This document shows positions 27,435 through 36,122 of a DNA stretch of 64,000 nucleotides, one piece after another. Source of the stretch: Pedobacter sp. MC2016-14 (GTDB lineage: Bacteria > Bacteroidota > Bacteroidia > Sphingobacteriales > Sphingobacteriaceae). Positions within the stretch are counted from its first letter, which is position 1; each line of letters opens with the position of its first letter. Where the stretch lies: the NCBI RefSeq assembly GCF_020991475.1, contig NZ_JAJMPA010000001.1, forward strand, positions 186,001-250,000, in the 5' to 3' direction. The notes under the pieces are model-generated. The model was given only the letters and a program-made list of their open reading frames with translations. It made no database searches and was not told the DNA's origin. A program made the position numbers and the translations under genes.

Positions 27435-28865
27435 TTACTTCCAGCCGCCACCAAGTTCCTGGTATACATTAACAGCAGCATTTAGCTGTTTTTGTTTAGT
27501 TTCTATGAGTTCCAGCTTAGACTCTAGAGCATCTCTTTGGGTCATCAGTACTTCTAAATAATCGGCCCTGGCCGATTTAAATAAATCATTGGAGATGGCA
27601 ATTGATTTATTCAGTGCATCAACCTGCTCAGATTTCAAGCTGTAGCTTTTTTCAAGATTGCTGATATTAGACAGTTGCGTAGAAACCTCAAGATAAGCAT
27701 TAAGTATGGTTCGCTCGTAATTGTACATCGCTTGAAGCTGACGGAGGTTAGCGTTCTTGAACTCTGCTTTAATTCCGCTACGGTTGATGAGCGGGCCCGC
27801 CAGGTCTCCGGCAAGTGAATACAGCATAGACTCAGGAAACTTAACCAGGTATGAAGGATTAAATGCCTGGAAGCCAAATGCTGCAGAGATACCAAATGAT
27901 GGATAAAACTCAGACCTTGCTACTTTAACATCCAGCTTGGCCGCAGCCAACTCCAACTCTGCTTTTTTGATATCCGGACGATTGGCCAGCAATTGAGAAG
28001 GAATACCAACACGCACCGCGGCAGGCACCAAGTCTAAAAAGCTGCTGTGATCTCTCGGAATTTCCTGCGGATAACGCGCCAGCAAAAAATTAATCCTGTT
28101 TTCTGTTTCCTTGATTTTTTGGTGGATATCAAATTCAAGGCTTTGAGAATTTAACACCTCGGCTTTAAACTTCTGTACCGCAAGCTCTGTAACACGGCTG
28201 GCTTCCTTTTGAACCTTTACTACCTCCAAACCATTTTTTTGTAGCTGGATGTTTTGCTTTACTATGGCAAGCTGGTTATCTAAGGCCAGCAATTCATAGT
28301 AAGAATTTGCAACCTCGGCAATCAGATTGGTCTGCACAAAGTTTTTTCCTTCAACCGAAGACAAATAGCGGCTTACTGCAGCTTTCTTGGCATTATGGAG
28401 CTTTTTCCAAATGTCTACTTCCCAATTGGCATAAAGAGAGGCCGAGTAGTCCATTAAAGGATCAGGTGTTTCTTTGCCCGGAGCAATTTCTGTAGAAGCA
28501 TCACCCGCACCCTGACTGGTGTACCGGCCTACTTTTTCAACGCCCAGACCAAGCCTTGCCCCAATTGTAGGGCTAATTTGACCTTGCTTTAACTTGATGT
28601 CATTTCTGGCCATCTCAATTTCCTGCAAAGTAATCATCAACTCCTGATTGCGGTTTATAGCGGTATCTATCAGGTTAACCAGATTAGGATCTTTAAAAAA
28701 AATCTTCCATTCCAGTCCCCCGGTATTGGTACTGTCGGTACTGCCCAAATAAGACTCGGGCGTACGCGTATTTTCTGTTTGCTGCTGAATGGCAGGGATT
28801 TTACAACTTGCCATGCCCAGGCTTATGCCTAGCAGGACAATATATTTATATGTGCTGTATTTCAT
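27435..28865 (-). CDS. RND efflux outer membrane lipoprotein channel (NodT/OprM type)
   Basis: A 476-residue channel with a lipoprotein signal (MKYSTYKYIVLLGISLGMASC, lipid Cys at 21), as in OprM. The first helix opens with LEWKIFFKDPNLVNLIDTAINRNQEL, the family pattern. The central motif PSQLLANRPDIKKAELELAAA is diagnostic of NodT-type outer membrane factors. A second TolC-like repeat follows. It overlaps the permease by 20 nt and is the last gene of the adaptor-permease-channel operon. Confidence 0.94.
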   Translation of the reverse strand: MKYSTYKYIVLLGISLGMASCKIPAIQQQTENTRTPESYLGSTDSTNTGGLEWKIFFKDPNLVNLIDTAINRNQELMITLQEIEMARNDIKLKQGQISPTIGARLGLGVEKVGRYTSQGAGDASTEIAPGKETPDPLMDYSASLYANWEVDIWKKLHNAKKAAVSRYLSSVEGKNFVQTNLIAEVANSYYELLALDNQLAIVKQNIQLQKNGLEVVKVQKEASRVTELAVQKFKAEVLNSQSLEFDIHQKIKETENRINFLLARYPQEIPRDHSSFLDLVPAAVRVGIPSQLLANRPDIKKAELELAAAKLDVKVARSEFYPSFGISAAFGFQAFNPSYLVKFPESMLYSLAGDLAGPLINRSGIKAEFKNANLRQLQAMYNYERTILNAYLEVSTQLSNISNLEKSYSLKSEQVDALNKSIAISNDLFKSARADYLEVLMTQRDALESKLELIETKQKQLNAAVNVYQELGGGWK

Positions 28866-31800
28866 TGTTGTCTATTTCTTCTGTTAAGGGATTTTCCTCT
28901 TCATATTTGGTCAGCTTGTATCGCTCGGCAATCTTTCCGAAAATATAATACAAGCCAGGGATGACAAAGACACCGCAAATGGTTCCGATGAGCATACCAC
29001 CCGCAGCCGCAGTACCAATGGTTCTGTTTCCGATTTTACCTGGTCCGCTGGCAAAAGCAAGCGGCAATAACCCTGCTATAAAAGCAAATGAAGTCATTAA
29101 AATAGGCCGGAACCTCGCTTTGGCTCCCTCCATCGCAGCTTCCAGAACTGATTTACCTGATGCATGCCGCTGTATGGCAAACTCCACAATTAGCACAGCA
29201 TTTTTACCCAGCAGTCCGATAAGCATTACCATGGCAACCTGCGCATAAATGTTATTCTCTAATCCCGTTAATTTCAACAAAAGGAAAGCCCCAAAAATAC
29301 CGGCTGGCAAAGATAAGACCACAGACAATGGAAGAATAAAACTTTCATATTGGGCCGCTAGAACCAGATATACGAATCCTAAACAGATTAAAAATACCCA
29401 AATGGCTTGATTACCCTGCGCAACCTCATCAGCAGAGATCCCTGCCCAATCAATATCATACCCCCGGGGTAGCTTTTTAGCTGCAACTTCCTGGATCACC
29501 TTAATGGCTGTACCACTACTATATCCTGGAGCCGCACCCCCACTAATTTCTGTTGAAGTGTACATATTATGTCTCGTAATTTCTGAGAGTCCGTACACCT
29601 TTTCTAATTTCATGAAGGCCGAATAAGGCACCATTTCATCATGATCATTCTTTACATACAGCTTTAAAATATCATCAGGTTGCGCACGATATTCAGGAGC
29701 CGCCTGAACGATAACTTTGTAATTAATTCCGTACTTAATGAAACTGATTTCGTAATTGCTGCCCACAAGCGTCGACAAGGTATTCATTGCATTTTCGATG
29801 GAAATACCCTTCTGTTGCGCCAAATCATTGTCTACTTTCATCATGTACTGCGGAAAGCTGGCACTAAAGAAGCTAAAAACGTTAGATAACTCCGGCCGCT
29901 TATTTAACTCTTCTACAAAATCTTTGTTGACCGCTTCCAGCTTTTTGAAGTCATTTGTCCCTGTTTTATCCAGCAACCTAAGTTCAAATCCTCCCGCTGC
30001 TCCATATCCTGGTACTGCAGGCGGTTGGAAAAACTCAATGTTTGCTCCAGGAATATCTTTTGATTTTTCCTCCAGTTCTGTCATAATCTCCTGTACAGAT
30101 TGTTTACGGTCGTTCCAATCTTCCAAATTAATTAAACAAGTACCCGCATTAGAGCCGGTACCCTCCGTCAAAATTTCATAACCTGCTAAAGAAGAAACCG
30201 ATTTTACGCCCTCCACATGTTCGGCTATTTTCTGCAATTTCTCGGCAATATCATTTGTTCTCTCCAGAGATGAACCCGGCGGCGTTTGAATAATGGCGTA
30301 GAACATACCCTGATCTTCATTTGGAATAAAGCCGGAAGGGACTGTACTGCTAATTAACCATGTACCCGCACAAAAACCCAGTAGTACAAGGATGGTAACA
30401 ACTCTTCTATTCACAATTTTACCCAATACATGCTGATATTTGCCTTGTGCCAGATTAAACGTGTTGTTAAAACTATCTATAAATCTATTTGCAAGTGTCT
30501 TCTTTTTAGGCTTGCCATGGTTATTCTTTAACATCATTGCGCAAAGCGCAGGGGTTAATGTTAAAGCTACAATACCTGAAAGGATAATGGCTGTTGCCAT
30601 GGTAATTGAAAACTGTCGGTAAAAGACCCCTACTGGGCCAGACATGAAAGCAACCGGAATAAATACCGCAGCCATTAAAAAGGTAATGGCTATAATAGCC
30701 CCCGCAATTTCGTGCATCGCCTTTTTAGTCGCTTTAAACGGCGAAAGATGTTCTTCCTCCATTTTGGCATGAACCGCTTCAATAACCACAATGGCATCAT
30801 CTACCACAACCCCAATAGCCAGAACGAGCGCAAATAGCGTAATTAAGTTGAGTGAAATATCGAAGAATTGCATGAACACGAAAGTCCCGACCAGTGATAC
30901 AGGAACTGCTATTGCCGGAATAATAGTAGAACGCCAGTCGCCCAGGAATAAAAATACCACTAAGCCCACTAAAATGAAGGCTTCTATTAATGTATGAATT
31001 ACTTTTTCAATAGAAGCATCTAAGAATTTAGATACATCATACGAGATTTCATAATTCATTCCTTTCGGAAAGGAGCGCTTAATCTTCTCGAGCTTGGCTT
31101 TTACATCTTCAATAACCTGGTTGGCATTACTTCCGAATGACTGCTTTAATACAATAGCTGCCGATGGCTTACCATTTAAGTTGGAATAGATGTCATACAT
31201 TGAACTGCCGAACTCAACTTTGGCAATATCCTTTAACCGTAAGAGTTCACCATTACTATTTGACCTCACCACAATATTTTCATACTGCTCTTTGGTGGTA
31301 AATCGTCCGGAATACTTCAATACATATTCAAATGCCTGAGAGCGTTTACCCGAACTCTCTCCTGTTTTACCAGGTGAAGCTTCTAAACTCTGACTGGATA
31401 AAGCTTCCATGACCTCATCAGCAGATATCTTATAAGCCAACATCCGATCCGGCTTTAACCAAATCCTCATCGCGTATTCGCGTGTTCCTAATATATCTCC
31501 AGATCCAACGCCATTTACCCTCTTCAATTCGGACAGCACGTTGATATCCGCATAATTGTATAAAAACTTCATGTCGGTATTTTTATCCGTACTATAAAGG
31601 TTTACATACATGAGCATACTTGGCACTTCCCGGGTAATTTTTACCCCTTCACGCACCACCAATGGAGGTAATTTATTGGTAACCGAAGCCACACGGTTTT
31701 GAACATTAATTGCAGCCTGATTGGGGTCGGTTCCCAGGTTAAATACCACCTGAATACTTGCTTCACCATCATTTCCTGCATCAGAAGTCATATATTTCAT

Positions 31801-32022
31801 TCCCGGAACACCATTTAAGGCTCTTTCTAAAGGAATAACTACCGATTTAATCATAAGCTCTCCATTTGATCCAGGATAATCTGCCGTAACATTTACCATT
31901 GGAGGAGAGATGGAAGGAAACTGGGTAATCGGCAAATTCATCACCGATAACACCCCTAAAAAGACAATCACCAGCGATATTACTATCGACAGCACAGGTC
32001 TTTGAATGAATTTATTAAACAT
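28846..32022 (-). CDS. RND multidrug efflux permease (AcrB/MexB type)
   Basis: A 1058-residue HAE1 permease. It starts MFNKFIQRPVLSIVISLVIV, and QFPSISPPMVNVTADYPGS is the classic AcrB-like motif. The proton-relay aspartates are in GVVVDDAIVVIEAVHAKMEE near residue 400. The second half carries GLLGKNAVLIVEFA and the end of the helix bundle. The sequence is nearer AcrB/MexB than the MexF-like pump at 8218-11316, so the two pumps are not recent duplicates. It lies between adaptor (31-nt gap) and channel (20-nt overlap). Confidence 0.95.
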   Translation of the reverse strand: MFNKFIQRPVLSIVISLVIVFLGVLSVMNLPITQFPSISPPMVNVTADYPGSNGELMIKSVVIPLERALNGVPGMKYMTSDAGNDGEASIQVVFNLGTDPNQAAINVQNRVASVTNKLPPLVVREGVKITREVPSMLMYVNLYSTDKNTDMKFLYNYADINVLSELKRVNGVGSGDILGTREYAMRIWLKPDRMLAYKISADEVMEALSSQSLEASPGKTGESSGKRSQAFEYVLKYSGRFTTKEQYENIVVRSNSNGELLRLKDIAKVEFGSSMYDIYSNLNGKPSAAIVLKQSFGSNANQVIEDVKAKLEKIKRSFPKGMNYEISYDVSKFLDASIEKVIHTLIEAFILVGLVVFLFLGDWRSTIIPAIAVPVSLVGTFVFMQFFDISLNLITLFALVLAIGVVVDDAIVVIEAVHAKMEEEHLSPFKATKKAMHEIAGAIIAITFLMAAVFIPVAFMSGPVGVFYRQFSITMATAIILSGIVALTLTPALCAMMLKNNHGKPKKKTLANRFIDSFNNTFNLAQGKYQHVLGKIVNRRVVTILVLLGFCAGTWLISSTVPSGFIPNEDQGMFYAIIQTPPGSSLERTNDIAEKLQKIAEHVEGVKSVSSLAGYEILTEGTGSNAGTCLINLEDWNDRKQSVQEIMTELEEKSKDIPGANIEFFQPPAVPGYGAAGGFELRLLDKTGTNDFKKLEAVNKDFVEELNKRPELSNVFSFFSASFPQYMMKVDNDLAQQKGISIENAMNTLSTLVGSNYEISFIKYGINYKVIVQAAPEYRAQPDDILKLYVKNDHDEMVPYSAFMKLEKVYGLSEITRHNMYTSTEISGGAAPGYSSGTAIKVIQEVAAKKLPRGYDIDWAGISADEVAQGNQAIWVFLICLGFVYLVLAAQYESFILPLSVVLSLPAGIFGAFLLLKLTGLENNIYAQVAMVMLIGLLGKNAVLIVEFAIQRHASGKSVLEAAMEGAKARFRPILMTSFAFIAGLLPLAFASGPGKIGNRTIGTAAAGGMLIGTICGVFVIPGLYYIFGKIAERYKLTKYEEENPLTEEIDNNEIQHI

Positions 32023-32053
32023 TGTTATATTCTTTTAATGATTAATCAAAAAC

Positions 32054-33136
32054 CTATTCTGCTTTTAAGCGCAAATGATTCAATACCGATTCAGGAGATT
32101 CAAACTCAAATTGAATTTTATCATTCTCTTTTACTTTCTGTACACCTTCAAATAAAATTTTATCCTGTGCAGTAAGCCCGCTACTTACCACATATAAATC
32201 GGGTATTTCTCCGGTAATGGTGATCTCTTGTGAATGCACCTTATTGTTTTTATCTACAATAAAAACATACTTCTTGTCCTGAATCTCGTAGGTTGCTTTT
32301 TGCGGAATTACAATCGCATTTTTCAAAGGAACCAACATCTGGATCTTCCCTGTTTCACCATTTCTAAGTAATTTTCCTGTATTGGCAAACCTGGCCCTAA
32401 AAGCGATATTCCCTGTTTCACTGTTAAACTCACTTTCAATAACCTCTACGTTTCCTTTGTATTTAAAAACATCGCCATTGGCCAGAAGTAAATCAACTTT
32501 ATTTTCGGCGCGGTCTTTTATATCCGTTTGATATTGGAGATATTCCGGCTCAGACACATTAAAATAAGCAAACATCTGGCTGTTGTCAGAAAGGCTGGTG
32601 AGCAACTCCCCTTCATCTATAAGGCTTCCTAACTTTAAGGGAATCCGGTCAATTGTACCATCAAAGGGCGCCCTGATTTCGGTAAATCCTAAATGAAGTT
32701 TAGCCAATGCAACTTCTGCCTTTGCAGCCTGGAGTTTAGCCTGTGCTACTGCTTGTTCATTTTTGGAAACGATATTTTTATCCGCCAGGGTTTTTGCATT
32801 TTGAAATTCAATTTCAGCAGATTTCTCTTCGGCCTGGGCTTTAAGCAATTCAGCCTCATACATTTTTGGCATGATCCGGAACAATACCTGACCAGCTTTA
32901 ACAGCCTGACCTTCGTCAACATAGATGTTTTGTAAAAACCCTTTTTCCTGGGCACGGATTTCAATGTTTCTAACCGATTTAATCTGGGAAACATATTCTT
33001 TGGTAAATGAAGTATCAATTTTTACAGGAGTAGTAACAGTATACTTCTCCACTTCTTCTTTTTCTTCTTTTTTAGATGTACAGCCGATATGGCACAAAAG
33101 CGCACATAAGCCGGCGAGCATTGCAATTCTCTTCAC
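32054..33136 (-). CDS. RND efflux periplasmic adaptor lipoprotein
   Basis: A 360-residue AcrA-like adaptor with a lipoprotein signal (MKRIAMLAGLCALLCHIGC, lipid Cys at 19). The lipoyl halves are IRAQEKGFLQNIYVDEGQAVKAGQ and the later IRAPFDGTIDRIPLKLGS, with a coiled-coil hairpin between (ADKNIVSKNEQAVAQAKL). The C-terminus has GETGKIQMLVPLKNAIVIPQKA, the usual barrel motif. First clear gene of the three-gene pump operon; the small secreted protein 121 nt upstream could share its promoter. Confidence 0.94.
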   Translation of the reverse strand: MKRIAMLAGLCALLCHIGCTSKKEEKEEVEKYTVTTPVKIDTSFTKEYVSQIKSVRNIEIRAQEKGFLQNIYVDEGQAVKAGQVLFRIMPKMYEAELLKAQAEEKSAEIEFQNAKTLADKNIVSKNEQAVAQAKLQAAKAEVALAKLHLGFTEIRAPFDGTIDRIPLKLGSLIDEGELLTSLSDNSQMFAYFNVSEPEYLQYQTDIKDRAENKVDLLLANGDVFKYKGNVEVIESEFNSETGNIAFRARFANTGKLLRNGETGKIQMLVPLKNAIVIPQKATYEIQDKKYVFIVDKNNKVHSQEITITGEIPDLYVVSSGLTAQDKILFEGVQKVKENDKIQFEFESPESVLNHLRLKAE

Positions 33137-33257
33137 GATATTAAGTTTTTTATTAAGCTATTTCGATAATCTGGAATGTAAAATTCCCTGGAATTAAAAA
33201 TCACATCAGTTTAGGGGCTGACCTGCACGATCGTACCTTAAGCTGATAATGTTTTTA

Positions 33258-33665
33258 TCATAGCCTTAAAACTCTTTGAAGAAGATAGGTGTAAGTAGAT
33301 GTGTAAGAAAAATGCCTGCAAATAGGCAGGTGATTGCAGGAGCTATTGTGTAGCTCAATTAAAAGGGAGGGATCATTTAGCGCCAGATAAGCTTTACTGA
33401 TCAGCACAGATTTCCTGCTAAAAACCGGTTCGTCTTCGCTATCGTCAACGTTGAGCAGGTCTTCCTTTTTATCACTAAGAATTTCGTGTTTGATAACTGG
33501 ATAGCCTTTAGAAAGGTAGCCGAGATTAAATTGCTGTGTGCTTTCTGAGCTGCGCAAAGGAGGGCTAGAGATTTTTGCATTAGTATGGCCTCCCGCATAC
33601 ACAGGTCCTGAACCCTTCAATAAGAAGGAAAACAGCGAAAGCACCAAAATAAATACAAATCTCAT
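33258..33665 (-). CDS. Small secreted hypothetical protein
   Basis: I do not recognise a family. Starting at the internal ATG 33665 gives 135 residues with a plausible signal peptide (MRFVFILVLSLFSFLLKGS); a longer version starting at 33695 adds ten residues before it. The rest is polar with no repeats, and ends in a Cys/His-containing segment (SSCNHLPICRH). It reads toward the RND operon on the same strand, 121 nt upstream. Codon use looks ordinary. It could instead be a spurious frame, since no motif supports it. Confidence 0.5.
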   Translation of the reverse strand: MRFVFILVLSLFSFLLKGSGPVYAGGHTNAKISSPPLRSSESTQQFNLGYLSKGYPVIKHEILSDKKEDLLNVDDSEDEPVFSRKSVLISKAYLALNDPSLLIELHNSSCNHLPICRHFSYTSTYTYLLQRVLRL

Positions 33666-33841
33666 ATCCGCCTCAAAAATAAGATAAGCCCTCATAGGTA
33701 GTATGGCCTTAACATATTTTAACAGTCAAATTTTTGTAAATAGTTGACCAGTGGCTTTTGCTGTTGTTAACATCCTCAATTATTCGTCTATTTATTTCCA
33801 GTTCAGGAAGAATTTAACGATTTTTATCCAAAATAAATAAT

Positions 33842-34660
33842 ATGATCCGAGTTACCGAGCAGGAATCCAGATATAACAATATCGATGAAATGTCTTTCGC
33901 AGAGATTCTACAGCACATTAATGAAGAGGATAAAACCGTGCCTCTTGCCGTGGAGCGGTCTCTTCCACAAATAGAAAAGCTCGCTTCGGCTGTTACTGAG
34001 CGAATGAAAAATGGCGGAAGGCTATTTTATATTGGCGCAGGCACCAGCGGCAGACTAGGTGTTGTAGATGCTTCGGAATGCCCACCTACTTTTGGTGTTC
34101 CTTTTGATGAGGTTGTAGGCATTATTGCTGGCGGCGATAAAGCTATCCGCAGAGCAGTTGAGAATGCAGAGGATGATGCAGTTCAAGCCTGGGTTGACTT
34201 AAAGGAATTTAACATCAATGCTAAAGACTGTCTGGTTGGATTAGCCGCCTCGGGCACTACACCTTACGTAATTGGCGGTCTAAATACTGCACGCAAAAAC
34301 GGTGTCTTAACAGGCTGTATTGTTTGTAATGAAGGTGGACCAATTGCTGAGGAAAGTGATTATCCCGTAGAGGTGGTGGTTGGTCCAGAATTTTTAACTG
34401 GTTCTACACGAATGAAATCCGGAACGGCACAAAAGCTTGTTTTAAACATGCTGAGCACCACGGTAATGATTAAACTTGGAAAAGTTAAAGGCAATAAAAT
34501 GGTGGATATGCAGTTAACAAATCATAAACTGGTAGACCGCGGTACGCAAATGGTAATGGATGAACTGAAGCTGGGTTATGATGCTTCTGCAGATTTACTA
34601 TTGCGCCACGGAAGTGTACGGAAAGCCGTAGAGGCCGGAAAAAAACTGATATCTCAATAA
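33842..34660 (+). CDS. murQ: N-acetylmuramic acid 6-phosphate etherase
   Basis: Cleaves the lactyl ether of MurNAc-6-phosphate to give GlcNAc-6-phosphate and D-lactate in wall recycling. At 272 residues it is slightly shorter than E. coli MurQ. The SIS-domain signature FYIGAGTSGRLGVVDASECPPTFG spans 62-85 (in two parts: FYIGAGTSGRLG and VVDASECPPTFG). Predicted catalytic acids are Glu79 and Glu110. LTGSTRMKSGTAQKLVLNM is the second conserved block. The 34664 gene follows after 3 nt. Confidence 0.96.
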   Translation: MIRVTEQESRYNNIDEMSFAEILQHINEEDKTVPLAVERSLPQIEKLASAVTERMKNGGRLFYIGAGTSGRLGVVDASECPPTFGVPFDEVVGIIAGGDKAIRRAVENAEDDAVQAWVDLKEFNINAKDCLVGLAASGTTPYVIGGLNTARKNGVLTGCIVCNEGGPIAEESDYPVEVVVGPEFLTGSTRMKSGTAQKLVLNMLSTTVMIKLGKVKGNKMVDMQLTNHKLVDRGTQMVMDELKLGYDASADLLLRHGSVRKAVEAGKKLISQ

Positions 34661-34663
34661 ATT

Positions 34664-35233
34664 ATGCATGAAATAGAACCATATTATCAATGGCGCGATG
34701 ATTATATTGCTGCAGAAGATGATCGTTCGCCTTTTTACGAGACGGAGTATTCGGAGTTTTATTTTGACAAGCAACTCTATAATTTCTTAATTCATCCGCA
34801 GTGGGATGATTTTGGATCCAACACCATGTATTTAAAGGTACTTTTTGTTGATTATGACAGAAATTACACCATTATAGAATTAATTGGCGAATGGAACGAT
34901 GCCATTAACAATGACATCATGCTCATGAAAAGGGAAATCCTGGAACTGATGATGAATGAAGGCATCAACAAGTTTATCCTGATCGGAGAAAATGTGCTAA
35001 ACTTTCATTCCTCTGAAGACAGTTACTACGAGGAGTGGTTTCAGGAAGTAGAAGATGGGTGGATCTGCGGCGTTAATTTTAATGAGCATGTGATTCAGGA
35101 GTTTAGGAATAGCAATATTGACTATTACATTAACTTTGGAGGCGAACTTGACGAAATGGCATGGCGCACACTCAAACCATTACAGATTTTCAAGAAAGCA
35201 GAGGAAATTCTGACAAAAAGACTTGGGGCATAA
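34664..35233 (+). CDS. Conserved acidic hypothetical protein
   Basis: A 189-residue cytoplasmic protein, very rich in Asp, Glu and Tyr (EPYYQWRDDYIAAEDDRSPF). It has an apparent alpha/beta core (LKVLFVDYDRNYTIIELIG, FILIGENVLNF) and no signal peptide, membrane helix or catalytic motif that I recognise. It starts 3 nt after murQ and is thus probably cotranscribed with it. This positional link is the only functional hint. Codon use looks normal, so I regard it as real. Confidence 0.8.
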   Translation: MHEIEPYYQWRDDYIAAEDDRSPFYETEYSEFYFDKQLYNFLIHPQWDDFGSNTMYLKVLFVDYDRNYTIIELIGEWNDAINNDIMLMKREILELMMNEGINKFILIGENVLNFHSSEDSYYEEWFQEVEDGWICGVNFNEHVIQEFRNSNIDYYINFGGELDEMAWRTLKPLQIFKKAEEILTKRLGA

Positions 35234-35280
35234 CATTTGTATAACACTAATCATTAACCCTTAAAATAAACAATAACAAA

Positions 35281-36033
35281 ATGGACAATAACAATAATTA
35301 CAACTGGTCACAAGACTCTGTTTTTGTACAGAACCAAACAGGCGGAGTTGCAAAGAAATTTTTCGCGAATGTGTTTTTATGGATGTTTGTAGCGCTAAGC
35401 TTATCAACATTAGCAGCACTATACATTTCATCATCTAAAGAAGCCGTAAGTCAGCTTATCAACTTTGAGACAGGACAAAGAACTGTGCTTGGTTATATTG
35501 CCATGTTTGCACCTCTGGGTTTGGTGCTAATTATGGGGTCTGGATTTAGTCGTCTTTCCTATGGTGCTTTACTGGGTGTTTTTGTGCTCTTCTCCATACT
35601 GCTTGGTGTTAGTCTAAGTTTTATTTTCTTAATCTATACTTCTGGCTCTATCGTAGCTTGTTTTGGAGCGGCAGCAGGCATCTTCGGAATTATGGCTGTT
35701 TTAGGCTATACTACAGATGTTGATTTAACTAAGTTTGGCCCTATCCTTATGGTTGGTGTTGCAGGCTTATTTATTGCCAGTCTGGTGAACTTATTTATTG
35801 GTAGCAGTACCTTAAGCTACGTAATGAGTTTTATTGGTGTTGCTGTATTTACTGCACTTACCGCTTACGACGTTCAGAAATTGAAAAACATCGGGCAAGG
35901 CCTGGAAGCTGACGGTGAACAAATTCTTGCTGCTGATGCTAAGAAATTAGCGATCATGGGCGCATTAAATCTATATCTTGATTTTATCAACATCTTCTTA
36001 TTCCTGTTAAGGATTTTTGGAGGAAGAAAATAA
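35281..36033 (+). CDS. Bax inhibitor-1 / YccA family membrane protein
   Basis: A 250-residue inner membrane protein with seven predicted helices. The family features are the first helix FANVFLWMFVALSLSTLAAL, the central ILLGVSLSFIFLIYTSGSIV, and the late FTALTAYDVQKLKNIGQGLE motif preceding the last helix. Members are pH-sensitive calcium-leak channels (BsYetJ) or FtsH-linked proteins (YccA); which role applies is not visible. It follows the acidic hypothetical by 47 nt and ends at a strong terminator. Confidence 0.92.
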   Translation: MDNNNNYNWSQDSVFVQNQTGGVAKKFFANVFLWMFVALSLSTLAALYISSSKEAVSQLINFETGQRTVLGYIAMFAPLGLVLIMGSGFSRLSYGALLGVFVLFSILLGVSLSFIFLIYTSGSIVACFGAAAGIFGIMAVLGYTTDVDLTKFGPILMVGVAGLFIASLVNLFIGSSTLSYVMSFIGVAVFTALTAYDVQKLKNIGQGLEADGEQILAADAKKLAIMGALNLYLDFINIFLFLLRIFGGRK

Positions 36034-36046
36034 AACATTCTGGTAT

Positions 36047-36088
36047 AAAAAAAGACGGCTGATCATAAATGACCAGCTGTCTTTTTTT
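36047..36088. terminator. Bidirectional rho-independent terminator
   Basis: AAAAAAAGAC-GGCTGATCA pairs with TGACCAGCTGTC-TTTTTTT around a short loop. The A-run and T-run give a U-tract on either strand. It lies between the convergent BI-1 gene (stop 36033) and the subtilase gene (stop 36123). Confidence 0.88.
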
Positions 36089-36122
36089 GAATTCAGTAAT
36101 CGTTGTTCAGACTCTGCTGGAA

